Positions 19,070-28,143 of a DNA stretch of 64,000 nt are shown here, in pieces. A model generated the notes under the pieces. It did not search any database, was not told the DNA's origin, and saw only the letters and a list, made by a program, of their open reading frames with translations. Positions within the stretch are counted from its first letter, which is position 1, and each line of letters starts with the position of its first letter. The DNA is from Gilvimarinus japonicus (GTDB lineage Bacteria > Pseudomonadota > Gammaproteobacteria > Pseudomonadales > Cellvibrionaceae): NCBI RefSeq assembly GCF_042847215.1, contig NZ_AP031500.1:2480001-2544000 (forward strand), given 5' to 3'. The translations under genes were made by a program, and so were the position numbers.

Positions 19070-19966
19070 ATGCACCCTATTCGCGTTATCGTAAATGGCA
19101 AAAAAGCCGGACTAGAAGCGTTTCGTGAGGCCGTCTTTAACGCCCGTAAAAAGGCACCTATTGAAATTCGGGTGACGTGGGAGCAGGGTGATCTAGCCCG
19201 CTTAGTACGCGAAGCCTGCGCAGAGGATGTCCGGCGCTTAGTCATTGCCGGCGGTGACGGCACCGTGAATGAGATGGCCAACGCTCTGATGGCTTTACCT
19301 ATTAAGCAGCGTTTGCCCTTTGCAATAATTCCCATGGGTACCGCCAACGATTTTGCCACTGCCGCTAACATCCCCGGCAACTACGCCCACGCACTCAGTC
19401 TGGCTCAAACCGGTGCGCCAAGCGATATCGACGTTATTCAGGCCAACCAGAGGTATTTTATCAATGTCGCCAGCGGCGGCTTTGGCGCACAGGTGACCGC
19501 CTCAACCCCCACCGCTCTAAAAAACTGTTTGGGTGGCGGAGCCTATACGCTATCCGGCTTGGTGCAGGCACTGCGCTTTACACCTCACAAAGGCCGTATA
19601 AAGTACGCCGAAAACGAATGGCATGATGAGATCATCGTTAGTGCCGTATGCAATGGCACGCAAGCGGGCGGCGGGCAAGTGCTGGCAGAGCACGCCAAAA
19701 TCAATGACGGACTACTCAATACCGTCGCTATTCGTCGCTTTCCGGCCGAGGCATTTACGCAAGTTCTTAAAGAGCTTCAGCAGCCCGCCAGCGATAACCA
19801 ATACGTCAAAGCTTTCACCTGCGAATGGATCGAGTGGCAATCGCAAGTACCCATGCCTATTAATTTGGATGGCGAACCTATCGAAAGCAGAGATATTCGC
19901 TTTAGCGTTTGCCCCGCGGCGGTTCAGGTGGTACTGCCACCGCAATGCCCACTGCTTAAACTATAA
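19070..19966 (+). CDS. YegS/DGK-like lipid kinase
   Basis: A 298-residue soluble protein of the diacylglycerol-kinase catalytic family. It has the ATP-site loop GGDGTVNE at residues 61-68 and the following PFAIIPMGTANDFA and FINVASGGFGAQVT motifs, in the order seen in YegS, which phosphorylates lipids such as phosphatidylglycerol in vitro. The C-terminal beta-sandwich carries INDGLLNTVAIRRF and the INLDGEPIE strand. The start is preceded by GGTAAGGACACAGC. It probably forms its own transcription unit. Confidence 0.9.
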   Translation: MHPIRVIVNGKKAGLEAFREAVFNARKKAPIEIRVTWEQGDLARLVREACAEDVRRLVIAGGDGTVNEMANALMALPIKQRLPFAIIPMGTANDFATAANIPGNYAHALSLAQTGAPSDIDVIQANQRYFINVASGGFGAQVTASTPTALKNCLGGGAYTLSGLVQALRFTPHKGRIKYAENEWHDEIIVSAVCNGTQAGGGQVLAEHAKINDGLLNTVAIRRFPAEAFTQVLKELQQPASDNQYVKAFTCEWIEWQSQVPMPINLDGEPIESRDIRFSVCPAAVQVVLPPQCPLLKL

Positions 19967-20297
19967 ACGATGTAATGGGTGTTGCGGGCTGCCATTAGCG
20001 AGATCTCGATTGTCTCCGGCGACAACATCGGCAGGCATCTTAATATACCGTTACAGGCCCCAAAACCTCAGGGGTGAACGACAAACGTCTAGCCACCTGC
20101 TAACCGGCGGCGACACTGGTCAGCCGCCGCATAGACCACCTCAGTACGCGAGCGATCAATTGGTACTGCACACGGCTAGAAAAACATGCCGTAAATACGG
20201 TATTGTAGCCGCCGCACGGTTGTAGCGATAACCCCTGCCCCACAAACCACCGCCCCCTTAAACGGCCACCGGTTAACACAGCACGATAGGATGACGT
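19967..20297. other. Intergenic
   Basis: About 330 bp. I see no gene, RNA or clear terminator in it. Confidence 0.4.
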
Positions 20298-20669
20298 ATG
20301 AAGTTACTGATAAAACTTGTTCGCGAAGGCTTAGGCAGCATTATCGCCTTTGTTAGTTGGCTCACACGTCCGGCCAAGCTCAAGCGCACCCCAGAGGCAC
20401 AAACCAAGGTCGAAAACGAGCTAAAAAACTTTGCCTTGTACCAGTTTTTTGCCTGCCCCTTTTGCATCAAAACTCGCCGTGCACTGCACCGCTTAAACCT
20501 ACCGATAGAACTGCGCAACGCCCAAGCCGGAAGCCCACATCGCCAAGCGCTAGAACAAGGCGGTGGCCGAATTAAAGTGCCCTGCTTACGCATTGATGAA
20601 AACGGTACTAACACGTGGATGTATGAGTCCGGGGATATTATCCAGTACTTAGAGCAGCGCTTTGGTTAA
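20298..20669 (+). CDS. Membrane-anchored glutaredoxin-like protein
   Basis: A 123-residue protein. An N-terminal amphipathic or membrane-associated stretch (GLGSIIAFVSWL) and a basic linker come before a glutaredoxin/GST-N thioredoxin fold. The redox motif is Cys53-Pro-Phe-Cys56 in FFACPFCIKTR, and the cis-proline is in IKVPCLRI. The ending WMYESGDIIQYLEQRFG is typical of the family. It should reduce disulfides or mixed glutathione disulfides. It stands alone. Confidence 0.85.
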   Translation: MKLLIKLVREGLGSIIAFVSWLTRPAKLKRTPEAQTKVENELKNFALYQFFACPFCIKTRRALHRLNLPIELRNAQAGSPHRQALEQGGGRIKVPCLRIDENGTNTWMYESGDIIQYLEQRFG

Positions 20670-20860
20670 CAGCTCGTGCCGAGACTGGATTCGGTGCAAG
20701 TCATAGGCAAATCCTGAATCGCTCGCACATCCCGGTACGCAAACAGACAACGATTACGACAAACACTCAAGCTCTAAACGCATTTACTCTGGACTGATTA
20801 GTAACGACTAAAACCGTCGAGGCCGTTTAAAATAATCGAGGTAGCCCCTGCTATATAGGC

Positions 20861-21946
20861 TCAAGAATCTAGGTCAGAATCATTCACTCGGTTCTGGCCG
20901 ATATCGGCGTCCGATCTTTTCATCTCTTGACGGCGCCAGTGTCTTCTTGCCAACTCTTGCATATCGCGGGTTTTATCGTTCTCGTCGACAATTTCCCGCC
21001 CCAGTAAAGTTTCCAGCACATCCTCTAGGGTGATAATGCCCTGTACATCGCCGAACTCGGTAACCACCAAAATCATATGCGTCTTTTTGCGCAAAAACTC
21101 TTCTAAGGCCTGGGTCAAAGGCATTGCGCCTAACAACACCGGCAACTCGCGCCGATAATTAACAATCGGCGCCTGTTCCTCGCCTCTTGCCTGGGCGAGC
21201 AGTAAATCGCTAAGCAGTACTACCCCGGTAATATTGTCGGAGTCGTCGGCAAATATCGGAATACGTGAAAAGGGAATACTGCTGTGCTGTGCGAACACCT
21301 CCCCGACGAGGCTGGATTGATTTTCACTAAACAACACCGTGCGCGGCGTCATAACTTCACGTAGAGTCGTTTGGCGCAGCTGCAGTAAGTTTTTTACCAC
21401 CTCGCTCTCATTCTCATCCAGGTGGCCCTCGGCGCTACTGATGTCCGCCGCGACCGCCAGCTCGTGGCGGTCCAACCCACTACCCGCTCGCTCCCCTCGG
21501 GTAATTAAGCGAGTTAGTCTTTCCGATAATAAGATAAACGGATAAAGCGCCTTAATTAAATAGTGCAATCCGTAAGCGGTATAAGGGGCAAGCGCTCGCC
21601 AATAGTAAGCCCCCAGCGTTTTTGGAATAATTTCTGACAATACCAAAATGAGCAGTGTTAAAACGGCCGAAAATGCCCCCAAATACGCACTGCCAAACAC
21701 CACAGTGGCCTGCGCACCGGCCCCGGCTGCGCCAATCGTATGGGCGATGGTGTTTAGGGTTAGAATCGCTGCGAGCGGGCGCTCAACATCGCGGGTAAGG
21801 TTAGCCAAGAGTTTCCCTGAGCGTTTACTTCCCTGCTCTAACAGCGAGGCGTAAGCCGAGTTAACGCTCAGCAACACCGCCTCGGCAACCGAACACAAAA
21901 ACGAGACCCCGAGGGCCAGCGCAATATAAAGTAGTAATAAAGTCAT
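20861..21946 (-). CDS. CNNM-domain (DUF21) and CBS-pair membrane protein
   Basis: A 361-residue protein of the CNNM/CorC-CorB magnesium or cobalt efflux class. The DUF21 membrane domain (about 1-190) starts at LLLLYIALALGVSFLCSVAE and contains LNTIAHTIGAAGAG and VLSEIIPKTLGAYYW. The CBS pair (about 200-320) has REVMTPRTVLF and VTEFGDVQGIITLEDVLETL. The C-terminal CorC_HlyC domain of longer relatives is missing, and a short charged tail takes its place. Ion transport is inferred from the family. Confidence 0.9.
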   Translation of the reverse strand: MTLLLLYIALALGVSFLCSVAEAVLLSVNSAYASLLEQGSKRSGKLLANLTRDVERPLAAILTLNTIAHTIGAAGAGAQATVVFGSAYLGAFSAVLTLLILVLSEIIPKTLGAYYWRALAPYTAYGLHYLIKALYPFILLSERLTRLITRGERAGSGLDRHELAVAADISSAEGHLDENESEVVKNLLQLRQTTLREVMTPRTVLFSENQSSLVGEVFAQHSSIPFSRIPIFADDSDNITGVVLLSDLLLAQARGEEQAPIVNYRRELPVLLGAMPLTQALEEFLRKKTHMILVVTEFGDVQGIITLEDVLETLLGREIVDENDKTRDMQELARRHWRRQEMKRSDADIGQNRVNDSDLDS

Positions 21947-22164
21947 TCACTAGTCCCCGGCCACTGTCGGCGTTTGCCAATTGTTTAGCTTAGCAGGCAG
22001 GTCGCTGGTTAAAAAGCATGGCGAGGTAGTATTGCTCAACTGTTTAACGCTATCGGAGCTTGCTACCGGCCCACACACAAGCAGTGTTTGCTTGCCGCTA
22101 GCTGGGCACACGCATCTTGCGTGCACTCGATCATCGACCGAGCCCCACACTCGGCCTAGCAGGT

Positions 22165-23064
22165 TCACTCTAAGTCGCGGGTTGCGCGGGGCTTGCGTCT
22201 CGGGCGGCACACCCAAACCGAAACTGCGATAACCGCACCTCCGGCAATCAACCGAACGACATCGGCACTATGGCTCCAAAAAAGGACATTAACGAGCAAC
22301 CCCACCGGGATCAGTAGATTGTTCATCGTCGCTAACTGCCCCGTGTTAACGCATTTGCTGGCCATGGCCCAGCATAAATACCCCAGCCCCGATGCCCCCA
22401 ACCCGAGCCAAATAAGTACTGCCCACTCAAGCATACTGTCTGGTACCAATTGCCAATCGGCAAATAAAACGCAACCAACGCCAGATACTAGCGTCGCGCC
22501 CAAAAAGAAACAGGCAAAGGTATTGAACTGTTGCTGCGGCTTATTAATCGGCAGGCGCTTATAAGCCACTTGGCCTAAGGCAAAGCAAAGGTTAGCCGCT
22601 TGAATCAGTAAAAACCCGGTAAGCACATCGGCGCTGATGTGCTGGTAGCGAATAATCGCCGCGCCCACCACCGCCAGTGCCGAGCCCAACCACCAGCGTA
22701 TGGGCAAGTGGCGCCTACCCAGCAGCACCTCATCAATTAAGGTAATCCAAAGTGGGGTAAATATCGTAAAAAGCAAAACCTCTGGCACACTTAAATAGGC
22801 AAAAGCGTGATAGAGAAACTGGTAGGTCACGCCTACTTGAACAGCGCCAATAGCCGTTAACGCCAGTAGCGCTCGCGCCGGAATTTGACGCGGCCTAAAA
22901 AACGGCAGCAATACCAGCAGCGCTAAAAAAACCCGAATGAAAACCGCTAGGTAACTGTCCACTTCACCGCTTAGGTAAACCCCAATCAGCGAAAAACTAA
23001 ATGCCCAGATAACAGTGACTAACGACAGCACCAACATGGGTGACAGGCGAGAAACAGCAAACAT
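22165..23064 (-). CDS. DMT-superfamily EamA transporter
   Basis: A 299-residue inner-membrane protein with about ten hydrophobic segments arranged as two EamA repeats (first from SPMLVLSLVTVIWAFSFSLI, second from LTGFLLIQAANLCFALGQVA). It ends in a basic cytoplasmic tail (VCRPRRKPRATRD). Relatives export amino acids or related metabolites, but the substrate cannot be read from the sequence. There is no obvious operon partner. Confidence 0.88.
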   Translation of the reverse strand: MFAVSRLSPMLVLSLVTVIWAFSFSLIGVYLSGEVDSYLAVFIRVFLALLVLLPFFRPRQIPARALLALTAIGAVQVGVTYQFLYHAFAYLSVPEVLLFTIFTPLWITLIDEVLLGRRHLPIRWWLGSALAVVGAAIIRYQHISADVLTGFLLIQAANLCFALGQVAYKRLPINKPQQQFNTFACFFLGATLVSGVGCVLFADWQLVPDSMLEWAVLIWLGLGASGLGYLCWAMASKCVNTGQLATMNNLLIPVGLLVNVLFWSHSADVVRLIAGGAVIAVSVWVCRPRRKPRATRDLE

Positions 23065-23200
23065 GAAAACAACCCGTAAGAAAAGGATATTTTAACACGG
23101 CTGGGTTTTAACCGGCGCGATCAACCGTGGCCTTGCCTGCATTGCAACTGCTAGACAAAAGTTAATACCAGAAAGCGTTAAAGTGGCACGACCATAACGA

Positions 23201-23848
23201 CTAAGAGGGAAAGACCACCGTATCATCCCCTTCCTGCCATGGCTGATATTTGATCATGGCCTGTACAAACAATGGGTCTGCAAGCCAGTGCTGTAGCCAC
23301 TGCTGCAGGTTTGGGTAAGGTAGGCGGTAAAACACCTCGCGATCAACATGGGCAAACTGCCGGACAAAAGGCATGATGCCGATATCGGCAATACTTGCGT
23401 CATCTCCCAGCAAAAAGCGGTGTTTAGTCAGTAACTCTTCCAGTATTTGTAAAAAGCTCTCACCCCGTTGCCGGTACTCAAGCTGAGTCATCTCAGGGTG
23501 ACGGTCGGCGTATTTATAGCGATCCAGCCAATGTTTAAAGTCGCTATCATTTTGTTCAATCAAAGCATTGGCCGACGGCAAGATATCCTTACGCAATAAC
23601 TTTTGCGGGTCTTGCTGCTCCAGCGCCCACTGCATAATATCCCGGCTTTCATCAATCACCGTGCCGTCCACAAGCTGCAACACGGGCACAGTGCCTTTCG
23701 GGCTAATCGCCAGCATCTGGGCTGGCTTATTTTTCAAAACGACCTCCCGCAGCGTTACCTGAGCCCCGGCAAACAATAGCCCGAGACGAGCACGCATAGC
23801 GTAGGGGCAGCGACGAAAGGAGTACAGGTGGTGTAGTGTGGGGCTCAT
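23201..23848 (-). CDS. Glutathione S-transferase family protein
   Basis: A 215-residue cytoplasmic protein. The N-terminal thioredoxin fold has RRCPYAMRARLGL with Cys14, the cis-proline in KGTVPVLQL and the glutathione-binding DESRDIMQW. The C-terminal helical domain has DDASIADIGIMPFVRQFAHVD. The CPYAMR motif is that of stringent-starvation or CLIC-like GSTs rather than classical detoxifying ones. Its substrate is unknown. Confidence 0.88.
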   Translation of the reverse strand: MSPTLHHLYSFRRCPYAMRARLGLLFAGAQVTLREVVLKNKPAQMLAISPKGTVPVLQLVDGTVIDESRDIMQWALEQQDPQKLLRKDILPSANALIEQNDSDFKHWLDRYKYADRHPEMTQLEYRQRGESFLQILEELLTKHRFLLGDDASIADIGIMPFVRQFAHVDREVFYRLPYPNLQQWLQHWLADPLFVQAMIKYQPWQEGDDTVVFPS

Positions 23849-24080
23849 GGATGTTTTCGCAGTTGGATTAAAACAAGTTACTGTGTGGATCGCGCCAAAA
23901 CCTTCGATCTGTACCCAAGGCTCTGATAATTGGCGAGATTACCGCTGTCAGGATAAACGGGTCAAGCAACGGAGGTGCCCTGCCAGCAACCGGGCGAAAC
24001 AAACAACCTAAGCTACGTGTTAAAGTAAGAGCGCACCAAGCCTTTAAATAGAACCTTGTAATTAACTAACAGGATTTTCT

Positions 24081-24728
24081 ATGCACAATATTCAAATAGA
24101 CATTGTTTCTGACATCGCCTGCCCTTGGTGCGCAATCGGCTACGCCCGCCTAGAGCAGGCCATGGAGCAACTGGCAGCCACGCACGAGTTTAACGTGCAG
24201 TGGCATGCGTTTGAGCTAGACCCAGAACACAGCGGCAAAGGCGAGCCGATTTTGCCGGCACTGGTGCGCAAATACGGCAGCACCGAAGCCGAAATGCGCG
24301 CCAATCAAGATCAAATGATGCAAATTGCCAAAGACCTCGGCGTCAACTTTAGCAAACTACAAGAGCGCTTCACCTGCAACACCTTCGATGCTCATCGGTT
24401 AGTAAAATGGGCCGGCGAGCAAAGCAAGCAGACCGAGATGAAACAGGCTCTGTTCGATGCCTACTTCGGCAACGCCGACAATGTTTCCGACCATGAGGTT
24501 CTAGTGCACTGCGTTGCAAGTATTGGCCTAGACCCAGCACAAGCGCGCAATGTATTGGACTCAGACCAGTATGCCCAAACGGTACGCGACGACGAAGCAA
24601 CCTACCAGCGGGCCGGGGTTACCGCCGTGCCAGCGTTTATCGTCAACAATAAGTACCTGATCTCGGGGGCGCAAGAGCCCGACACGCTGGTGCAAGCATT
24701 TCAAGATATCGGTGCGGAATCTGAATGA
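24081..24728 (+). CDS. DsbA-family FrnE-like oxidoreductase
   Basis: A 215-residue cytoplasmic thioredoxin-fold protein with the active site Cys14-Pro-Trp-Cys17 in SDIACPWCAIG and the inserted helical domain of the FrnE/2-hydroxychromene isomerase group (WHAFELDP, FNTFDAHRL-type TFDAHRLVKWA). The cis-proline is in GVTAVPAFIVNNKYLISGAQ. FrnE-like proteins are disulfide reductases or isomerases in the cytoplasm. There is no signal peptide. It overlaps the next gene by four bases (ATGA). Confidence 0.9.
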   Translation: MHNIQIDIVSDIACPWCAIGYARLEQAMEQLAATHEFNVQWHAFELDPEHSGKGEPILPALVRKYGSTEAEMRANQDQMMQIAKDLGVNFSKLQERFTCNTFDAHRLVKWAGEQSKQTEMKQALFDAYFGNADNVSDHEVLVHCVASIGLDPAQARNVLDSDQYAQTVRDDEATYQRAGVTAVPAFIVNNKYLISGAQEPDTLVQAFQDIGAESE

Positions 24729-25108
24729 GCGTCAACACCCAAAAGACAAAAGCAAAACCCTCGAAGGCCGAGCAGCAAGCCATTTTAGCGCGACTGGATA
24801 AGTTCAGCCGCCTCACCGACAGCAGTGTTGCAGTCCCGTTTACCAACGTTCGAATTGGTGCAGAGGCTATTATCGGCATACTGCCCGTAGTGGGCGACGT
24901 AGCCGGCCTGCTACTGTCCGGCTACGTGCTGTTCGAGGCCCAGCGCGCCGGCGCCAGCTGGTGGGTGAAGCTCCGCATTTTAGCGAATATGACCATTGAC
25001 TTTCTCGGCGGCTTGGTGCCTGTGGTGGGCGATGTGTTTGACGCATTTTTTAAAGCAAATACGCGCAATACTCGGATACTTAGAGAATATTTAGAAAGAG
25101 ACATGTAG
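24725..25108 (+). CDS. DUF4112 membrane protein
   Basis: A 127-residue protein overlapping the FrnE-like gene by ATGA, so it is translationally coupled to it. A hydrophilic N-terminus is followed by the DUF4112 core: IIGILPVVGDVAGLLLSGYV, LRILANMTIDFLGGLVPVVG and DVFDAFFKANTRNTRIL, with two glycine-rich membrane hairpins. Its function is unknown. Confidence 0.87.
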   Translation: MSVNTQKTKAKPSKAEQQAILARLDKFSRLTDSSVAVPFTNVRIGAEAIIGILPVVGDVAGLLLSGYVLFEAQRAGASWWVKLRILANMTIDFLGGLVPVVGDVFDAFFKANTRNTRILREYLERDM

Positions 25109-25569
25109 CCGATACATCTCGCGATGCCTTCAAAGCGAATACAAAAAGCTTAAAAAGTAATCTCCCACACGAGCGTTAAGGTGCTCGGTTCAAAATCCCG
25201 ACGCAAAAACCTAGAGAGCATCCCACCCAAAAGGCGTAATGCAACACATACTTCAATAAAAAACGCCACCGATGTTTGCAAGATGAATTTTATGAGTCCG
25301 GCATCACGCAAGATGCGTGATAATCCCTATACCATGGCGTCTAGTAATTGATTCCGGTAAAGGATCATTACCTAAGGGTGAAACTCTGCAACGCGGTCAT
25401 AACCGAATTTCGCAGACACTCCGACAACCGCTAACTCTAGCGGCCAAAAAAAATAACCACCACAATAATTAGCGTTGCGTCAGCAAAGTGGAGCACACTT
25501 GCTGCGAGCAACGCTATCGTAAAATTTAGATTTAAAAACGATATTTTAACGTTATTACATGAGGTACAA
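25109..25569. other. Intergenic upstream of the OmpA gene
   Basis: About 460 bp, AT-rich towards the right. It contains a perfect inverted repeat ATCACGCA AGA TGCGTGAT at 25303-25321. The 15 bases at its centre also occur, reversed, at 22109-22123. No gene is recognisable; a short GGTTCAAAATCC stretch near 25190 is not a tRNA. Confidence 0.4.
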
Positions 25570-26583
25570 ATGAGTATAAAATACGGATTACCCGGGGCAT
25601 TCTGCATATTATTAGCTGTGGCCAACACCGCTCAAGCCGATGACTTTCCCTATGCAAAATCGGGATTCTATCTAGGAGGTGAAACCGGCGCCAGCGAATT
25701 TAAATCGGGCTGCCGTGATCTGTCCGTCACCTGTGAAGACGACGATGAAGTGTATGGCGGTTTTGCCGGTTATCGCTTCAACGACTACTTCGCCATTGAA
25801 AGCGGTTATCACGAGCTGGGGGAAGCAACCTCATGGAATATCGACGGTAAAAAATCAGAGATCTCGATTGAAGGCTACGACTTGTCTGTATTGGTGGGTA
25901 TGCCACTATCCGACCGCTGGATGGCCTACGTTCGCGGTGGCGGATTATATTACGATGCCAACCTGATTGACGGTGGCGACTTGTTCCCCGAGCAAGCCAA
26001 CAACGCCAAAGGCTGGACTGAAACCGCCGGTGCCGGGTTAGTGTTTCGCGCCACTGACCACCTACAAACCCGCTTACAATACCAATACGTAAACGACTTT
26101 GGCGGCAGCGATTGGGGCCGTCAGCCAGACGTGCAGGCCGTTACCCTTGGGGTTTTGTGGCAATTCGGCAATGTCGCCAGTAAGCCCACCCGCGAGCCAA
26201 TCGCCGAGCCGGTAAACACCCCTGCTCCAACGCCTGCGCCAGAACCGGTTGAGCCCGAAACCAAACCCGTGCATGTTCTCAGTCAGTTTGACTTCGATTC
26301 GTCAGAAGTCAGCAACACCGGCGCGCTAAATCAGCTAATCAAAGAACTGGCCTCGTCACAAGCCGCCATCACCATTACCGGCTATGCCGACGGTGAGGGC
26401 ACGGCAGAGTACAACATGGAGCTATCCAAAGAGCGTGCAGAAGCCGTTAAAGCTTACCTGGTTTCTAAAGACGTATCGGCAAGCCGTATTACTCTGGACT
26501 GGAAAGGCGAAACCGAAGCAAGCAGCCAGTCGCCCAACCGGGCTGATCGTAAAGCAGTAGTCAGCACTGAGTTGCCGAAATAA
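25570..26583 (+). CDS. OmpA-family outer-membrane protein
   Basis: A 337-residue protein. A signal peptide is cut after NTAQA. Residues about 25-205 form an eight-strand barrel (SGFYLGGETGASEF, YGGFAGYRFNDYFAIESGYH, LQTRLQYQYVNDFG, VTLGVLWQF). A proline-rich linker (PAPTPAPEPVEPE) leads to the OmpA peptidoglycan-binding domain (about 235-337; FDFDSSEV, ITGYADGEGTAEYNMELSKE and NRADRKAVV). It tethers the outer membrane to the cell wall. The start follows GAGGTACAA, and a strong terminator follows the stop. Confidence 0.9.
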   Translation: MSIKYGLPGAFCILLAVANTAQADDFPYAKSGFYLGGETGASEFKSGCRDLSVTCEDDDEVYGGFAGYRFNDYFAIESGYHELGEATSWNIDGKKSEISIEGYDLSVLVGMPLSDRWMAYVRGGGLYYDANLIDGGDLFPEQANNAKGWTETAGAGLVFRATDHLQTRLQYQYVNDFGGSDWGRQPDVQAVTLGVLWQFGNVASKPTREPIAEPVNTPAPTPAPEPVEPETKPVHVLSQFDFDSSEVSNTGALNQLIKELASSQAAITITGYADGEGTAEYNMELSKERAEAVKAYLVSKDVSASRITLDWKGETEASSQSPNRADRKAVVSTELPK

Positions 26584-26600
26584 AGCAGCACAGCGATGCT

Positions 26601-26629
26601 AAAAGGCCGACCTTTAGGTCGGCCTTTTT
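26601..26629 (+). terminator. Intrinsic terminator of the OmpA gene
   Basis: AAAAGGCCGACC and GGTCGGCCTTTTT form a 10-bp stem around TTTA with a T run. Confidence 0.92.
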
Positions 26630-26941
26630 GTGCGCCCCCCCCCCCTTTAACGCCTCAACGACAACACTCGCATATCAAGTAGCAACGTAAATTGCCCCTT
26701 GGCGGTGCGGCTTTTTGGGGAGGAAATAGCAACCAAAAGATAAACATTTGGAGGGGAATTACAGCTCAGGAAACGTCAGTTATACCTCGCTATTAACGGA
26801 TTATCCTAGACTCTGACACGTTAATCAAGATATTAGAAGGTGACCTTCGCTCTCGGTCGATACGCCTTACATCTCGCAGGAGGCTGGCACGCTATTATTA
26901 CCAGCCTCCCCGAGTAACAGAAATGCAACCAGCTAAATTAT
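26630..26941. other. Intergenic with poly-C tract and a long hairpin
   Basis: Just after the OmpA terminator is an 11-base C run (26635-26645), a likely slippage or assembly trouble spot. At 26880-26912 GGAGGCTGG and CCAGCCTCC form a 9-bp stem just downstream of the convergent lipoprotein gene, probably its terminator, although no T run follows. Confidence 0.55.
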
Positions 26942-27349
26942 TTAAAAGTACAAGCTTGTAACTTTTTCGCCAGAGATCTTTATGTCACACTTATCGCCAG
27001 ATTTCGCATTAGACGACTGAATAGCACCAGCTACCGCACCAAAAACTCCGCCTTGGTTATTTAATACAGACCCAAAATAACAATAGCTTGAGATATCAAT
27101 GTTTTGATACTCACTCGCCAGATTCAATGTTGGCGTGTAGGGAGGAAAACTCCCTTTCATTACAGGGTCACCATTTACCGTCAGCTGCAGTACATTTCGG
27201 TGTTCATCGTACTGCCCGCCTACCACATAATCTTGACCTTCATGTGAAATAGTCTTGTCCTGTGCTTGAATTGGTGGAGGTGGTGTTGATGCGCAACCGG
27301 CGAGGACAACTAAAGGCAAAATCCCGCTAAACAAATTCTTGATTGTCAT
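26942..27349 (-). CDS. Small lipoprotein of unknown function
   Basis: A 135-residue precursor with a clear lipobox, VLAGC with Cys19, followed by a proline-rich linker. The mature part is a small beta-rich domain with two cysteines (SSYCYFGS, SGDKCDIKISG) that could form a disulfide, and a glycine-rich stretch GGVFGAVAGAIQ. I do not recognise the family. The residue after the modified cysteine is alanine, so sorting to the outer membrane is expected. Confidence 0.8.
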   Translation of the reverse strand: MTIKNLFSGILPLVVLAGCASTPPPPIQAQDKTISHEGQDYVVGGQYDEHRNVLQLTVNGDPVMKGSFPPYTPTLNLASEYQNIDISSYCYFGSVLNNQGGVFGAVAGAIQSSNAKSGDKCDIKISGEKVTSLYF

Positions 27350-27616
27350 AATGCTATTTCCTTATATTTGAATTGGCCGAAATATACCCTAACCAATATT
27401 AACTTTCAATCTGGGCGTATAGCCACCAAGTCAAAAATACAACTAGCGTTAGATTGGGATGAAAGCTATCACGCACGCGGGACGCATATAAGGAAAGTCT
27501 AGACGTTAGGCGCCAGATTAAGCACCCGATTTCGGCCTGCTAAAACCATTCCCCTGCCACCTATCTCTGATAACCGCTTTGGTTTATGCTTTCTGCTACA
27601 CATAAATGAGGTTTTT

Positions 27617-27979
27617 ATGAGCAATCCCAGCGATTTTGACAAAGTACGCGCCGCCCAGCTGGACTATAACAACAAAAGAGCGGCAGGCTATCGTGAGCAG
27701 TCATTAAAGCTTTATCCATGGGTTTGTGGCCGCTGCACCCGAGAATTCACCCGTAAAAACCTTTCCGAGTTAACCGTCCACCACCGCGACCACAATCACG
27801 ACAACAACCCGCCTGACGGCAGCAATTGGGAGTTATTGTGCCTTTATTGCCACGACGAAGAGCACACAAAGTTTGAGAACCTTGTGCGCTACGGCAGCAC
27901 CACGGAGACAAAAATCAAACCCGCCACCTATAACCCGTTTGCGGATTTGAAAGCACAATTGAGCGGTAAAGATAAGTGA
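27617..27979 (+). CDS. yajD: YajD-type HNH nuclease
   Basis: A 120-residue protein with an HNH fold: zinc cysteines in CGRCTREF, the catalytic stretch LTVHHRDHNHDNNPPDGSNW, and LLCLYCHDEEH. Length and sequence match the YajD family of Gammaproteobacteria. Nuclease activity is predicted from the motif, and the cellular role is unknown. It stands alone; the start follows ATGAGGTTTTT. Confidence 0.9.
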   Translation: MSNPSDFDKVRAAQLDYNNKRAAGYREQSLKLYPWVCGRCTREFTRKNLSELTVHHRDHNHDNNPPDGSNWELLCLYCHDEEHTKFENLVRYGSTTETKIKPATYNPFADLKAQLSGKDK

Positions 27980-28143
27980 GGCGGCATCGTTAAACAGTAC
28001 TTTTTACCATGCTGGAAGATGCTTGATGGACCAGTGCGAGGTAAGCGCGTCATAGCGTCAGCTGACCCAGCCATCCTAGAGGATGCTCAATATGTCATAA
28101 GCTTCAATCTGCGCCCGCTTCTTGAGCTACCTCTTGCTCAGGA

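Noticed and set aside
25180..25212. GGTTCAAAATCC stretch like a tRNA T arm
   Set aside because: The flanking sequence does not form acceptor, D or anticodon stems.
22109..25319. 15-bp CACGCATCTTGCGTG and its reverse complement at 25305
   Set aside because: A 15-base match is expected by chance a few times in a window of this size; the sequence is itself nearly palindromic.
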